Source of the DNA: Rhizobium etli 8C-3
Lineage (GTDB): Bacteria > Pseudomonadota > Alphaproteobacteria > Rhizobiales > Rhizobiaceae
Direction of reading: 5' to 3'
DNA length: 64,000 nt
Assembly: GCF_001908375.1 (NCBI RefSeq)
Contig: NZ_CP017241.1
Location: forward strand, 685,001-749,000
Of this stretch, positions 24,113 through 33,764 are shown in pieces (positions within the stretch are counted from its first letter, which is position 1; each line of letters starts with the position of its first letter). Below the pieces are notes generated by a model. It was not told where the DNA came from and did not search any database. It saw nothing but the letters and a program-made list of their open reading frames with translations. The position numbers and the translations under genes are program-made.

Positions 24113-25159
24113 ATGAAGAGCTCCTTTATTTCTAGTTCAGCCATTCAGAACGCCATGCGATTGACGATCCGCCAGTCGCAGAACCAGATGGTCAAGGCTT
24201 CGATTGAAGCCACCACCAAGACCTACGCCGATATCGGCGTATCGCTCGGCATCGACGCGGCCAAGAGCGTGAACTACGCGCGAGAGCTCGATCGTATCTC
24301 CTCGTTCAAGGACAGCAACTCCACCGTCAATCTTCGTCTCGAAATGTCCCAGAGCGGATTGGCCGACGTGCAAAAGGCGAGCGATGCACTGGTGAAGAAT
24401 CTGACGGCGCTCAAGGGAAGCCAGGCATCGACCGCCATCACCGTTACCCTCCAGTCCTCGTCTGCGGCACTTTCGCAGCTCATGGACACCGGCAACATGA
24501 TCACCGGCGGCGAATACCTGTTTTCCGGTGTCAATACGGACGTTCCGCCACTGACGGATCGCAGCGCGACCGTCGAAGCCGATATCGTCACTGCGCTGAA
24601 CACTTATGCGAGCGGGCTGGCCAAGCCGGTCAGCGCCTTGACGGCGGCTGAAATCGATACCTTCATGTCCAGCACCGTGGAGCCGATGTTCAGCGCTGCG
24701 GCATGGACCGATCCGGTAACAGGCTGGTCCAAGGCTTCCAACCAGAACATGACGAGCCGGATCAGCAACTCGGAAGTCATCACATCGTCCACCAACGCCA
24801 ATTCCGACGGCATGCGCTACCTTGCAATGGCCACGGTAATGACGAATGCGCTGATCGACCAGGGCCTTGGCACTGATGCCATGGACGCGGTTTCGTCGCG
24901 CGCCATCGGCTATGCGGCGCAGGCGACCTCGGGCCTCGTGACGCAGCAAAGCCAGCTCGGCCTGTCGCAGGAGCGCGTCTCAAAGGCCAACGACGCCCTC
25001 GACGCCCAGGCTGCCATCATCAACAACAAGGTCGTGGACCTCCAGGGTGTCGACCCGGCAGAAGCTTCCACCCTCGTCAAGACTTTGGAGACACAGCTCG
25101 AAACGGCTTACACGATCGTATCGAAAATACAGCAGCTGAGCCTCGTGAACTACCTTTGA
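24113..25159 (+). CDS. flgL: Hook-filament junction protein FlgL (HAP3)
   Basis: FlgL is the second junction protein between hook and filament. The 348-residue product has a flagellin-like N-terminal helix (QSQNQMVKASIEATTKTY), a compact middle with LMDTGNMITGGEYLFSGVNT typical of FlgL, and a C-terminal helix ending in LETAYTIVSKIQQLSLVNYL. It follows flgK immediately. Confidence 0.94.
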   Translation: MKSSFISSSAIQNAMRLTIRQSQNQMVKASIEATTKTYADIGVSLGIDAAKSVNYARELDRISSFKDSNSTVNLRLEMSQSGLADVQKASDALVKNLTALKGSQASTAITVTLQSSSAALSQLMDTGNMITGGEYLFSGVNTDVPPLTDRSATVEADIVTALNTYASGLAKPVSALTAAEIDTFMSSTVEPMFSAAAWTDPVTGWSKASNQNMTSRISNSEVITSSTNANSDGMRYLAMATVMTNALIDQGLGTDAMDAVSSRAIGYAAQATSGLVTQQSQLGLSQERVSKANDALDAQAAIINNKVVDLQGVDPAEASTLVKTLETQLETAYTIVSKIQQLSLVNYL

Positions 25160-25195
25160 TGATCAAAGGCGCGCAATACAAAGAAGGATGCATGA

Positions 25196-25543
25196 ATGTA
25201 TCAATTCTCTTATGCCGAGGTCATGCAAGACTCGGTGACCGACGCGAAAGAGCGGGAGCGGCAAGTTCTCGACCGGTCGATCGAATTGCTTTCGCTGGCG
25301 CGCGACAAGGAAAAGTACAGCCGGGAATCGGTTGAGGCACTGTTCTACACCCGGCGACTTTGGGTGAGTTTCATCGAGGATCTCAAGCATCCCGACAATC
25401 AGCTCCAGATCGAGCTGCGGGCCAACCTGATTTCGATCGCAATCTGGATTTTGAAGGAATGCGACAAGATCAGGCGACGCCAATCGAGTAACTACCAAGG
25501 CATTATCGACGTTACCACCATCATCAGGGATGGACTTAAATGA
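25196..25543 (+). CDS. flaF: Flagellin biosynthesis regulator FlaF
   Basis: FlaF is a small alphaproteobacterial protein required for flagellin synthesis or secretion, acting together with FlbT. The 115-residue product has [19 protein letters not shown] and [16 protein letters not shown], which match the family. The start follows AAGGA with good spacing. It overlaps flbT by four bases. Confidence 0.94.
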   Translation: MYQFSYAEVMQDSVTDAKERERQVLDRSIELLSLARDKEKYSRESVEALFYTRRLWVSFIEDLKHPDNQLQIELRANLISIAIWILKECDKIRRRQSSNYQGIIDVTTIIRDGLK

Positions 25544-25989
25544 AAAGTACACTTCGCATTTCGCTAAAAGCCGGAGAGAGAATCTTCATCAACGGCGCGG
25601 TTTTGCGCGTTGACCGCAAGGTCGCGCTGGAATTCCTGAATGATGTGACATTTCTTCTTGAAAACCATGTTCTTCAGCCGGAAGACGCTACGACGCCGCT
25701 GCGCCAGCTCTACTTCATTGCGCAGATGATCCTGATCAATCCGGAAGGCAAGGAGCAGTCGACGGCAATGTTCCGCAAGTCGATCACCATGCTGCTGACA
25801 TGCTTCAAGAACGAAGAGGTTCTCGCCGAGCTGAAGCGCATCGATGGCCTCGTCTCGACGGGGCGCGCATTCGATGCACTGAAGGCGATCCGCGCGCTTT
25901 ACCCCACCGAAGACGGCATCTTGAACAACCAGGAAATGCACCCGGCGATGGTCGAGCAAATCCGCAAGGAGATCGCACCATGGCGGTAG
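25540..25989 (+). CDS. flbT: Flagellin post-transcriptional regulator FlbT
   Basis: In Caulobacter FlbT binds flagellin mRNA leaders and controls their stability and translation. The 149-residue product has the conserved N-terminus [20 protein letters not shown] and a helical C-terminus ([14 protein letters not shown]). It is coupled to flaF and overlaps flgD. The shared leaders before the four flagellin genes of this cluster are plausible targets, by inference. Confidence 0.95.
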   Translation: MKSTLRISLKAGERIFINGAVLRVDRKVALEFLNDVTFLLENHVLQPEDATTPLRQLYFIAQMILINPEGKEQSTAMFRKSITMLLTCFKNEEVLAELKRIDGLVSTGRAFDALKAIRALYPTEDGILNNQEMHPAMVEQIRKEIAPWR

Positions 25990-26405
25990 ACGGCGTTTCC
26001 AGCGTCGGCACGACGTCGACCACGCAGACTGCGCAGCAGAAGGCGACGCTCAACTACGACAACTTCCTGCAGTTGCTCATCGCGCAGATGAAGAACCAGG
26101 ATCCGACGGATCCGATGGACGCCAGCGAGCAGATGTCGCAGCTCGCAAGCTTCTCGCAGGTGGAGCAGACGATCCAGACGAACACGAAACTGGACACGCT
26201 GCTTGCAAGCTCCAGCCTCACCCAGGCCGGCAGCTATATCGGCAAGCACATGACCAGCGCCGACGGCACCGTTAATGGCACCGTCGCCTCGGTCAAGGTG
26301 TATTCCGACGGAATTATCGCGACGACGACGGATGGGAAGAGTATTCTTGTGCAGGCGGGAATCACGCTCGCGGACGAAGCGCCGACGTCAGACACGTCGT
26401 CGTGA
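25980..26405 (+). CDS. flgD: Flagellar hook capping protein FlgD
   Basis: FlgD caps the growing hook and is shed when the hook is complete. ATG 25980 gives a 141-residue protein with the family motif [20 protein letters not shown] and [15 protein letters not shown]. It is short because the C-terminal Ig/tudor-like region seen in enteric FlgD is reduced to about 60 residues, which is usual in Rhizobiaceae. The 3' end of flbT overlaps its start by ten bases. Confidence 0.94.
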   Translation: MAVDGVSSVGTTSTTQTAQQKATLNYDNFLQLLIAQMKNQDPTDPMDASEQMSQLASFSQVEQTIQTNTKLDTLLASSSLTQAGSYIGKHMTSADGTVNGTVASVKVYSDGIIATTTDGKSILVQAGITLADEAPTSDTSS

Positions 26406-26477
26406 TCTGGTTTGCAATGAACTCATGATGGTCCGGCTTCTGCGGGCGGACCGAAATGCGATATGAGGCGCCTGACG

Positions 26478-26744
26478 ATGAATGAAGCCGATGCACTCGA
26501 CCTTTTTCAGGCGGCGATCTGGACCGTTTTGATCGCGGCCGGCCCTGCGGTTGCGGCTGCCATGATCGTCGGTCTCGTCATCGCGCTGATCCAGGCGCTG
26601 ACGCAGATTCAGGAAGCGACGCTCACTTTCGTTCCAAAGATCGTCGCCGTCCTCATTACCGTCGGCATTTCCGCACCGTTCGTCGGTTCCCAGATCTCCA
26701 TTTTCACCGACATGGTCTTTTCGCGCATCCAGTCCGGCTTCTGA
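26478..26744 (+). CDS. fliQ: Flagellar export apparatus protein FliQ
   Basis: FliQ is a two-helix component of the export gate. I choose ATG 26478 (MNEADALDLFQAAIW), giving 88 residues, the normal family length; an in-frame ATG 15 bases upstream is less likely. Membrane helices are at about residues 15-38 and 52-74, with the conserved IQALTQIQEATLTFVPKI between and into the second. Confidence 0.96.
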   Translation: MNEADALDLFQAAIWTVLIAAGPAVAAAMIVGLVIALIQALTQIQEATLTFVPKIVAVLITVGISAPFVGSQISIFTDMVFSRIQSGF

Positions 26745-26789
26745 GCTACCTTCGCGCAAGCTTCGCCGGTTAATTCTCGATCCGTACTG

Positions 26790-26807
26790 GGCAGGATTTT
26801 ACCTGCC
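26790..26807 (+). other. Small hairpin in the fliQ-flhA gap
   Basis: GGCAGG and CCTGCC are separated by six A/T-rich bases, about 25 bases before the flhA start. It may be an RNA structure near the ribosome binding region; function unknown. Confidence 0.3.
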
Positions 26808-26833
26808 TCCTCTCATGAAGAGACGGAATCGAA

Positions 26834-28921
26834 ATGGCGCAACCACCTGCACTCCCCCTTCCGAAATCTGCTCCGAGCCTTCGTGATGTCGGTTTTGCCC
26901 TCGGCATCATGGTCATCATCTGCGTGCTCTTCCTGCCGATTCCGCCGTTTCTGATCGACTTGGGGCTGGCTTTTTCGATCGCGTTCTCCGTTCTGATCCT
27001 GATGGTTGCCCTCTGGATTCAAAAGCCTCTCGAATTCTCGTCCTTCCCGACCATCCTGTTGATCGCGACCATGACGCGACTGTCGCTGAACATCGCAACG
27101 ACGCGCGTGATCCTTTCGCATGGCAACGAGGGGCATGACGCCGCCGGCGGCGTGATCGCAGGCTTTGCAAGCCTGGTGATGTCCGGCGATTTCGTCATCG
27201 GTCTGATCGTGTTCCTGATCCTGATCACCATCAACTTCATCGTCATCACCAAGGGTGCGACGCGTATCGCCGAAGTCGGCGCGCGTTTTACCCTGGATGC
27301 GATCCCCGGCAAGCAGATGTCGATCGACGCCGATCTTTCTGCGGGCATCATCGACGAGAAGGAGGCGCAGCGCCGCCGCAAGGAGTTGGAGGAGGAAAGC
27401 TCCTTCTTCGGCGCCATGGACGGTGCCTCCAAATTCGTCCGCGGCGATGCGGTGGCCGGCCTCCTTATTACCTGCATCAATATTTTCGGCGGCATCATCA
27501 TCGGCTATTTCCGCCATGACATGCCGATTTCCGAAGCCGCCGACGTCTTCGTCAAGCTCTCGGTCGGCGACGGCCTGGTTTCCCAGATGCCGGCGCTTAT
27601 CGTTTCCCTGGCGGCAGGCCTTCTCGTTTCGCGCGGTGGCACCATTGGCTCGACCGACCAGGCCGTCGTCAATCAGCTGAGCGGTTATCCGCGCGCGCTT
27701 TCCGTTTCCGCCGTGCTGATGGCGGTCCTGGGTCTGATGCCCGGCCTGCCGACGGTCCCCTTCCTGTTCCTTGGCGGTCTCATGGCCTTCGGCGCGTGGT
27801 TCATTCCAAGGCAGATCGAAGCGGAGAACAAGGTCCGCCGCGAGCAGGAGGAGAAGAAGGTCGTTCAGACCAAGGAGCTCGAAAAGGACTCCGTCAAAGC
27901 GGTCCTGCGCACCTCCGAAATCGAACTCGCCCTCGGCAAGATGGTGTCGACACGCCTGCTTGGCGCACACCAGGAACTCGCCTTCCGCGTCGGCAAGATG
28001 CGCAAGAAATTTGCAACGCAGTATGGCTTCGTCGTTCCGGAGATCAAGGTCACCGACGATATCGGCATTCCAGAGAAGTCCTACCAGATCCGCATTCACG
28101 GGACGACGGTGGCATCGAACGCGCTGCGTGTCGGCGAAGTCTTGGTCGTCACCGGCTCCGGCCGAAAGCCGCGCATTCCAGGAGACGAAATCCGCGAACC
28201 GGCTTTCGGAATGCCGGCGGTTTCCATTCTTGAGGCTTTTGCCGAGGACTTGAAACGGGAAGGTTTCCAGCCGATCGACAACGTCTCGGTGGTCCTCACC
28301 CACATGAGCGAGGTCATTCGCAACAACTTGCCGCAGCTTCTCTCCTACAAGGACGTGAAGGTTCTGATCGACCGTCTCGATCCCGAGTACAAGAAGCTCG
28401 CGGACGAGATCTGCACCTCGCATATGTCCTATTCGGGCCTGCAGGCGGTCCTCAAGCTGCTGCTTGCCGAACGCGTCTCGATCCGTAACCTGCACCTGAT
28501 CCTGGAAGCCGTGGCCGAGCTTGCGCCGCATGTGCGCAAGACCGAGCAGATCGTCGAGCATGTTCGCATCCGCATGGCACAGCAGCTCTGCGGCGACCTG
28601 GCCGACAATGGCGTGCTGCGCGTCCTACGGCTTGGCAGCAAGTGGGACATGGCCTTCCACCAGGCACTCAAGCGCGACAACAAGGGCGAGGTCGTCGAAT
28701 TCGACATCGATCCGCGCAGCCTTGAGGAATTCAGCGAGCAGGCAACGAAGGTTATCCGTGAATTCATGGATCGCGGCCTGCCATTCGCCCTTGTCACGTC
28801 GCCGGAAACACGCTCCTATGTACGCATGATCATCGAACGGCTGTTCGCCACGCTTCCGGTTCTTTCGCACGTCGAACTGGCCAAGGGCATCGAGATAAAG
28901 ATTTTGGGCTCTATTTCATGA
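26834..28921 (+). CDS. flhA: Flagellar export gate protein FlhA
   Basis: FlhA is the large export gate protein; its C-terminal cytoplasmic ring receives substrates and chaperones. The 695 residues are normal. About eight membrane helices fill residues 20-320, and the FHIPEP-family signature appears as [20 protein letters not shown] and [15 protein letters not shown]. The cytoplasmic domain ends in [17 protein letters not shown]. The stop overlaps the fliR start (ATGA). Confidence 0.98.
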   Translation: MAQPPALPLPKSAPSLRDVGFALGIMVIICVLFLPIPPFLIDLGLAFSIAFSVLILMVALWIQKPLEFSSFPTILLIATMTRLSLNIATTRVILSHGNEGHDAAGGVIAGFASLVMSGDFVIGLIVFLILITINFIVITKGATRIAEVGARFTLDAIPGKQMSIDADLSAGIIDEKEAQRRRKELEEESSFFGAMDGASKFVRGDAVAGLLITCINIFGGIIIGYFRHDMPISEAADVFVKLSVGDGLVSQMPALIVSLAAGLLVSRGGTIGSTDQAVVNQLSGYPRALSVSAVLMAVLGLMPGLPTVPFLFLGGLMAFGAWFIPRQIEAENKVRREQEEKKVVQTKELEKDSVKAVLRTSEIELALGKMVSTRLLGAHQELAFRVGKMRKKFATQYGFVVPEIKVTDDIGIPEKSYQIRIHGTTVASNALRVGEVLVVTGSGRKPRIPGDEIREPAFGMPAVSILEAFAEDLKREGFQPIDNVSVVLTHMSEVIRNNLPQLLSYKDVKVLIDRLDPEYKKLADEICTSHMSYSGLQAVLKLLLAERVSIRNLHLILEAVAELAPHVRKTEQIVEHVRIRMAQQLCGDLADNGVLRVLRLGSKWDMAFHQALKRDNKGEVVEFDIDPRSLEEFSEQATKVIREFMDRGLPFALVTSPETRSYVRMIIERLFATLPVLSHVELAKGIEIKILGSIS

Positions 28922-29670
28922 TTTCCGACCCGCAAGGGACTGTTCTGGCGCTCTTCCTGGTTTTCTGCCGAATCGGCGGCTGTGTCCTTGCAATGCCAGG
29001 CTTTTCCTCGGCGCGCGTGCCGGAGTTGCTGAGGGTCTTCGTGGCCGGCGGCCTTTCGATCGCCATGCTGCCGGTCCTTTGGGACACGGTTTATCCGGCT
29101 GTCAGCAATACCGGCACGACCTATATCGGTCTCATCGTCAGCGAATCGCTGATCGGCGTCATGTACGGCTTGCTGGCGCGCCTCTACACGTTGGGCTTCC
29201 AGTTCGCCGCCAGCATCATCGCCATGATGGTCGGATACACCTCACCGGGTGCGGCAGATGTCCTCGAGGATTCGATGGAAACGAGCCTCTCGGGTTTCAT
29301 CACCTTTGCCGGAATGATGATTCTCTTCATGATGGACTTCCATCACATCGTGTTCCGGGCGCTGATCGATTCCTACACGACGATGCCCTTCGGCGGCATT
29401 GCCGATATGCGCGCCAATCTGATATCGCTGACCGATACGCTGCAATCGACGACCTACGTCATGCTCCGGCTCGCAAGCCCGTTCCTCATCTACAGCATGA
29501 TGTTCAACGTCTCGATCGGCTTCATCAACAAGCTGGCGCCGCAAATTCCCGTTTACTTCATCTCGACGCCCTACATGCTGCTTGGCGGCTTGTTTTTGTT
29601 CTATTTCTCTGTCGCCGCCTTGATCAGCCAGTATGCACAGTCTTTCCCAAGCGTGTTCATCGGAAGATAG
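28918..29670 (+). CDS. fliR: Flagellar export apparatus protein FliR
   Basis: FliR completes the FliP-FliQ-FliR gate. The 250-residue product has about six hydrophobic helices, with [20 protein letters not shown] at the start, [20 protein letters not shown] in the middle and [20 protein letters not shown] near the end. Start and length match the family. The FliJ-like gene follows after three bases. Confidence 0.97.
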   Translation: MISDPQGTVLALFLVFCRIGGCVLAMPGFSSARVPELLRVFVAGGLSIAMLPVLWDTVYPAVSNTGTTYIGLIVSESLIGVMYGLLARLYTLGFQFAASIIAMMVGYTSPGAADVLEDSMETSLSGFITFAGMMILFMMDFHHIVFRALIDSYTTMPFGGIADMRANLISLTDTLQSTTYVMLRLASPFLIYSMMFNVSIGFINKLAPQIPVYFISTPYMLLGGLFLFYFSVAALISQYAQSFPSVFIGR

Positions 29671-29673
29671 CGG

Positions 29674-30087
29674 ATGGCGCAGAAGACCCGTTCCGAAAAG
29701 CTGAGGCGGCTTGTGGCAGTCCAGCGGCACCTGGAGCAGATGGCCGAGTACGACCTTGCCGAAACGAGCCGCCAGCGTGCCGATGTCAACCAGTCGATCG
29801 ACAATGTCGTCCTGGCGCTCGGCTCCATGGATCCGGTCCATCGTGCCTTTTCGCAAAGCTATGCGGACCGGTTCGAGCGGCTGAGCACCAAGGACAAGCA
29901 GTTGACCGGCATGCAGCAACTGCACGAGATGCGACTGCAGCGCGAGCGGGCCAAGGGCGACCGGCTGGAAGAGGGCATGAAGGACGCCCTTGAAAGCGAA
30001 CGGCGCGAGGCCGATGACAACGCGGTCTATGACGTCATCGATCAGAAATTTGCAACACCAGCCTCCAGCAAGCTTCAAAAACCATAA
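29674..30087 (+). CDS. FliJ-like coiled-coil protein (candidate)
   Basis: The 137-residue product is almost entirely charged helix with long coiled-coil potential (residues about 5-115) and no membrane segment. Size, composition and position beside fliR and the FlgJ gene fit FliJ, the export chaperone-escort and FliI partner, for which no other gene is visible here. Sequence motifs of FliJ are weak, so this remains an inference. It begins three bases after fliR. Confidence 0.55.
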   Translation: MAQKTRSEKLRRLVAVQRHLEQMAEYDLAETSRQRADVNQSIDNVVLALGSMDPVHRAFSQSYADRFERLSTKDKQLTGMQQLHEMRLQRERAKGDRLEEGMKDALESERREADDNAVYDVIDQKFATPASSKLQKP

Positions 30088-30112
30088 TCCCTGCAACTTA
30101 ATTTAGAGGATT

Positions 30113-30676
30113 GTGACATTGGCGATTTCACCCCCGAGTGATCTGGTCCTGGACGTTGTCAAAGCCGCCGACCCGATGGAGGTTCAGGTGGCCCAGGAGA
30201 AACTGAAAGCGAGCCGCGCCGCCTTTCGGGCAACGAGCCTTGCCGAAAACGGTGATGGATTTTCTGCCAAGGTGCTTGACGGCGTTACCGAAAAGACCGG
30301 GCTCGACAACGTCAAGAATCGCGCCGGGACTGAGGAGATTCCTGAAACCTACCGGAAGTTCGAGGCCATGGTGCTTCAGAATTTCATCAAGAACATGCTG
30401 CCGAGCGAGAGCGAACAGGTCTACGGCAAGGGCGCGACAGGTGACATCTGGAAGGGCATGATGGCCGAGCAACTCGGCAACGTCATCTCCGAAGGCGACG
30501 GCGTCGGCATAGCCAAGCAGCTGTATAACGAGGCGCTTCGCAAGAAGGAGGGTGCGATCGTGAACGCGTCTGCGGACCAGGATGACCGCAAGGTCGCCTT
30601 CAGCATGATCGACGAATTCCAGCGCAAGACGTTCGGCACGCCAACGGCGGATGCCAAGATCAATAATGAAGCATAA
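30113..30676 (+). CDS. flgJ: FlgJ-type rod-binding protein without muramidase domain
   Basis: The 187-residue product contains the FlgJ N-terminal rod-binding domain (about residues 80-150): YRKFEAMVLQNFIKNMLPSE, then YGKGATGDIWKGMMAEQLGN. No C-terminal peptidoglycan hydrolase is present, as in other alphaproteobacteria. The start is GTG 30113 after AGAGGA; TTG at 30119 is an alternative with better spacing. The separate lytic transglycosylase at 19630-20196 could provide the missing enzyme activity. Confidence 0.85.
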   Translation: MTLAISPPSDLVLDVVKAADPMEVQVAQEKLKASRAAFRATSLAENGDGFSAKVLDGVTEKTGLDNVKNRAGTEEIPETYRKFEAMVLQNFIKNMLPSESEQVYGKGATGDIWKGMMAEQLGNVISEGDGVGIAKQLYNEALRKKEGAIVNASADQDDRKVAFSMIDEFQRKTFGTPTADAKINNEA

Positions 30677-30687
30677 CCGAGGATCAA

Positions 30688-31059
30688 ATGGAAATCATCT
30701 CGAACGAATATCGTATCAAGTCGGTCCTCGGCCGTCTGGAAATGATCATTGACAACGAGAACACGCGGATCGGCAGCGACCCACAGTTCGATCTCAAGGT
30801 CTCGAATGCGCACAAGAGCCGCTGCCTCTATGAGCTGTCGACGCTCTTTCGTGATACGGACCCGGCCGAGCTTGCTGCGTCGCATCTGGAACAGCTTCAC
30901 GGGCTAAAGCAGAAGCTGACGCTCAACGCCCGGCGCGTTGAAGCGCATCTTGAAGCCGTTCGTGCAGTTGCCGACCTGTTGAAGAATGCCGTTCAGGATG
31001 CGGATGCCGACGGCACCTATTCCCAGGAACAGTTCGTTTCGCGTGATGCCGGATGGTGA
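30688..31059 (+). CDS. FlgN-like flagellar chaperone (candidate)
   Basis: The 123-residue product is a soluble, mostly helical protein with heptad-like spacing in residues about 1-30 and 70-105. It contains HLEQLHGLKQKLTLNARRVE and VRAVADLLKNAV, which resemble the C-terminal part of FlgN-type chaperones for FlgK/FlgL. It lies just after flgJ, the usual neighbour of flgN. Family assignment is tentative. It overlaps the next gene by seven bases. Confidence 0.55.
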   Translation: MEIISNEYRIKSVLGRLEMIIDNENTRIGSDPQFDLKVSNAHKSRCLYELSTLFRDTDPAELAASHLEQLHGLKQKLTLNARRVEAHLEAVRAVADLLKNAVQDADADGTYSQEQFVSRDAGW

Positions 31060-31586
31060 AGCTCGTCCTGACAGGCATCTGGGTCTGCGCCATCACGCTT
31101 GCTTCGGTCTATTTCTCCGTGAAGCTGGCGACTGCACCGGCTCCGCCGGCAGATGATTCGAAGCAGAGCCAGCTTGAGCTTGTGAAGGGCGAGACAATCA
31201 CCGTACCGATCATCGGCGACGGCGCGGTGACCGGTTACTTCCTCGCTCGCGTGTCCTTCATGATGAACAAGGACACTGTGAAGGGGCTGACCCTGCCGCT
31301 TACCGAAATGACCACCGACGAGCTTTTCACCCTGCTCGTCGGCAATAAGATGGTCGATATCAGCAAGCTGAAATCATTCGATCCTGAGGCCTTGCGCGAC
31401 GCGATCAAGAACGGCATGAACGAGAAACTTGGCGGCGAATATGTCTCCGAAGTCATGCTGGAGCAGCTCGACTACCTTTCCAAGGAAGAGGTGAAAGCCA
31501 ACGCCTCCGGCCATCAGAAGAGCACGGCCGATCCGGTCAAAATCATCCAGTCCCCACCACCTGAAGCTGCAAGCGCAGCCCACTAG
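31053..31586 (+). CDS. Single-pass membrane protein, FliL-like layout
   Basis: The 177-residue product has an N-terminal membrane helix (residues about 3-24), a short linker rich in Ala/Pro, a periplasmic domain with GYFLARVSFMMNKDTVKGLT, and a low-complexity Pro/Ala tail. I do not recognise a specific family; the layout resembles FliL. As the last gene of the flagellar run it is probably part of the motor or basal body, but this rests on position alone. Confidence 0.7.
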   Translation: MVKLVLTGIWVCAITLASVYFSVKLATAPAPPADDSKQSQLELVKGETITVPIIGDGAVTGYFLARVSFMMNKDTVKGLTLPLTEMTTDELFTLLVGNKMVDISKLKSFDPEALRDAIKNGMNEKLGGEYVSEVMLEQLDYLSKEEVKANASGHQKSTADPVKIIQSPPPEAASAAH

Positions 31587-32225
31587 TTTTCGCCGGCTTG
31601 GCCAAATTGACGGCGCAGCTTCATGCTGAGAATCAGACAGCCCCGAAATTGCGCTGACGACGGGGGCAGGCGGGCTGGGATCGAACGTGCGCACCCTTCC
31701 AACCGGGTCGCTTGGCTGCGAGTTCTCATCCGGCTTCATCCAGACCACGCCTAAAGCCACGTCTGTCGCATCACCAAGCCACTGTGACCCTAAGACACCA
31801 GGGGCGTAGATCGAGACGCTGGTTGCGCGTTTTGAACGCATTTACAGGTTGGCCGATCATTTGCGTTTGCGAGGACCGAATGGCGAGGAGTGGATTTTAT
31901 CTCGCAGCCGCAGCCCACCAAAGAGCTTGGAAAACCCGCCTGACCGGTTCCCATGCCGGCATCCCAAAACGGCAGTGCGGGCGCAGACCTTTCAGCGGTT
32001 CGACGCAAGCGGCTATCTATGCCCAAGAGGCTGCTTGTCTGGTCTTGGTCATTGATGAGGCATAGGACGAGCGGCGCCTCGTTTCGGCGCGCGCAAGTCA
32101 CAGCCACGCTTTCCGCAAAGTCTCATGCACTCAGATTCGATATTTCGCGACACTAACTGTGGCGCCAATTGACGCTGCGCAAATTTAATGTCACAGATGG
32201 TGCTGCGAAATATCGAGAACCCCGC
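31587..32225. other. Gene-poor gap after the flagellar cluster
   Basis: This 639-base stretch has only short overlapping open frames without recognisable domains or good ribosome binding sites. The one clear structure is a 12-bp inverted repeat near its right end. It marks the break between the conserved flagellar cluster and variable genes. Confidence 0.6.
32137..32216. repeat. 12-bp inverted repeat upstream of tetR-type gene
   Basis: TCGATATTTCGC (32137-32148) and GCGAAATATCGA (32205-32216) are perfect inverted copies 56 bases apart, ending nine bases before the regulator's ATG. They may be paired operator sites for that regulator. Confidence 0.6.
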
Positions 32226-32870
32226 ATGACCAATGTCCGCACCTACAACAGTCCTCTGCGTGAGAAGAAAACGCGCGAGACGCGGGAGGCAATCTTGGTC
32301 GCCTTGTTCGAGCTGATGGATTCGGCTGGCGGCGCCCCGGACGAGATCGGCACGGAAGCCATCGCCCGAAAGGCCGGCGTGCAGCGGCGGACCCTGTTCC
32401 GCCATTTCGCCACCAAGGATGAACTGCTCGCTGCCTTCTGGCCCTGGCTGAATGCCCGGATCGGCGTATCCGCTTCGCCGGAGACGCTGCGGGAGATCGT
32501 CGAAGGTCCGCGCCTCGCCTTCCGCCGGTTCGACGCGCACGAATCTGCGATCCGTGCCGCGCTGCATTCTCGCACGGGTCGTGAAATGCGGATGGGCACG
32601 GTTGCCCGTCGCCGCGCCTGTTTTGCGCGCGCGCTGGGGCCCGCCATCGCCTCCCTGCCGGCCGACGGGACCGCAAAGGTCGAGGCTCTGGCGCATCTTC
32701 TTCTATCGGCTTCCGCATGGGAGGTCCTGAAGGATTACGGCGGTCTCACCGGCGCCCAGGCCGGTGAGACCGCATCCTGGGCGCTCGAGGTGATCCTGTC
32801 CGCGGTCGCTTCGGGCCAATCTCCGGCGGGCACAACCTCGCAACCAAAGGAGACAGGCGATGGAGATTGA
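32226..32870 (+). CDS. TetR/AcrR-family transcriptional regulator
   Basis: The 214-residue product has an N-terminal TetR helix-turn-helix at about residues 30-70 (IGTEAIARKAGVQRRTLFRH) and a helical C-terminal ligand domain without recognisable specificity. I choose ATG 32226 (MTNVRTYNSPLREKK) over the open frame starting at 32169, because the latter would include the inverted repeat. It overlaps the cupin gene by 11 bases, so the two are probably one unit. The ligand is unknown. Confidence 0.88.
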   Translation: MTNVRTYNSPLREKKTRETREAILVALFELMDSAGGAPDEIGTEAIARKAGVQRRTLFRHFATKDELLAAFWPWLNARIGVSASPETLREIVEGPRLAFRRFDAHESAIRAALHSRTGREMRMGTVARRRACFARALGPAIASLPADGTAKVEALAHLLLSASAWEVLKDYGGLTGAQAGETASWALEVILSAVASGQSPAGTTSQPKETGDGD

Positions 32871-33312
32871 AGTGAATAGCCCCGACAGCGGCGAGACCCT
32901 CTGGGTCGTCGCCGACCGCATCCGCTTCCTCGGCGGTCTTTTCGGCTCCGACCTTGAACTGATCGAGGTCGAGGTTCCGCCGGGCTCGGGCACGCCGCCC
33001 CACACCCATGCTTCGCCCGAAATGTTCTATGTGGTCGAGGGCGAGCTGACAGTGCGCCATTTTGCGCCAGGCGGTTCGCCCAAGGCGACGGTCGCCGGGC
33101 CGGGCACTTCGATCCGCGTCGAACCGATGGCGCCACACAACTACTCGAACGACAGCCAGGCCCCGGTGCGCATGCTGGTGCTTGTAGAACGATCCATGAT
33201 CGCCTTCTTCCGCGATATCGGCACATCCGAGCCGCAGGCGCAGCCCGATTTCGCTCGAATCGGCGCAGCCATGCAGCGCCACAACATCGACGCACTGACG
33301 ATGGCGGCCTGA
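32860..33312 (+). CDS. Single-domain cupin protein
   Basis: The 150-residue product has one cupin barrel: motif 1 with PPHTHASPEMFYVVEGELTV (two His and a Glu that can hold a metal) at about residues 46-65, and motif 2 with VEPMAPHNYSND near residue 90. Cupins of this kind bind small molecules or act as dioxygenases or isomerases; nothing indicates the substrate here. The start overlaps the TetR gene, suggesting that the regulator controls the cupin gene. Confidence 0.85.
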   Translation: MEIEVNSPDSGETLWVVADRIRFLGGLFGSDLELIEVEVPPGSGTPPHTHASPEMFYVVEGELTVRHFAPGGSPKATVAGPGTSIRVEPMAPHNYSNDSQAPVRMLVLVERSMIAFFRDIGTSEPQAQPDFARIGAAMQRHNIDALTMAA

Positions 33313-33764
33313 GGGCAAGATCTGCAGCACTGGCCGCGGAATTTTGAGTTCGTGGCAGTGCTGCGGCGGCGGGTCGACCATCTCACGCACCGGATCGGAT
33401 CGTTCCCGGCGCGCCGGCGTCGCCGTGCTTCGGATGCTGGTCGACATCATCGTCGAGCAGTCTGCCGGCATTGCGCAGATCGACGGGGCCGCAGCCGAAG
33501 CTTTCATCGCGAGCATGATGAGCGCCCCGTTTTGCTTGGCGCACGAGCTTAACAAAACCTTGAAAGCGGCGGCGGAATTCGAACGATTTTTCTAAGAGTT
33601 GTTTGAAACCGACCTGCTATAGCTGGCCTCACACCCCCGATGCAGCATTTCGGACTTGCTGCAAGCGGGCAGGTGCTGCCGGTTCGTAAAGACCTGCTGG
33701 TGCGGAATATATCTTGTGTTTTCCGGGATGTTGGGCGCGTGAAGCACCCTGGCTGGAGGTTGGA
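33313..33764. other. Gap with a possible degraded coding remnant
   Basis: The 452-base stretch has no intact gene. Around 33350-33520 two plus-strand frames together read like a broken segment (VLRMLVDIIVEQSAGIAQ and, in another frame, VDHLTHRIGSFPARRR) that faintly recalls HhH-GPD DNA-3-methyladenine glycosylases. The likeness is too weak for a firm call. The right part holds the promoter and GGAGGT ribosome binding site of the next gene. Confidence 0.25.

Noticed and set aside
26813..28561. Minus-strand open frame of about 580 codons opposite flhA
   Set aside because: It is a shadow of flhA, with His/Asp/Arg-rich composition typical of antisense translation.
31655..31735. tRNA-like T-loop (GTTCGATCC on the minus strand) after the flagellar cluster
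   Set aside because: The flanking bases do not form T-arm, anticodon or acceptor stems, so it is not a tRNA gene or a convincing fragment.
31712..32107. Overlapping open frames of about 105-118 codons on both strands in the gap
   Set aside because: They have no ribosome binding site, no domain and irregular codon use; treated as non-coding.
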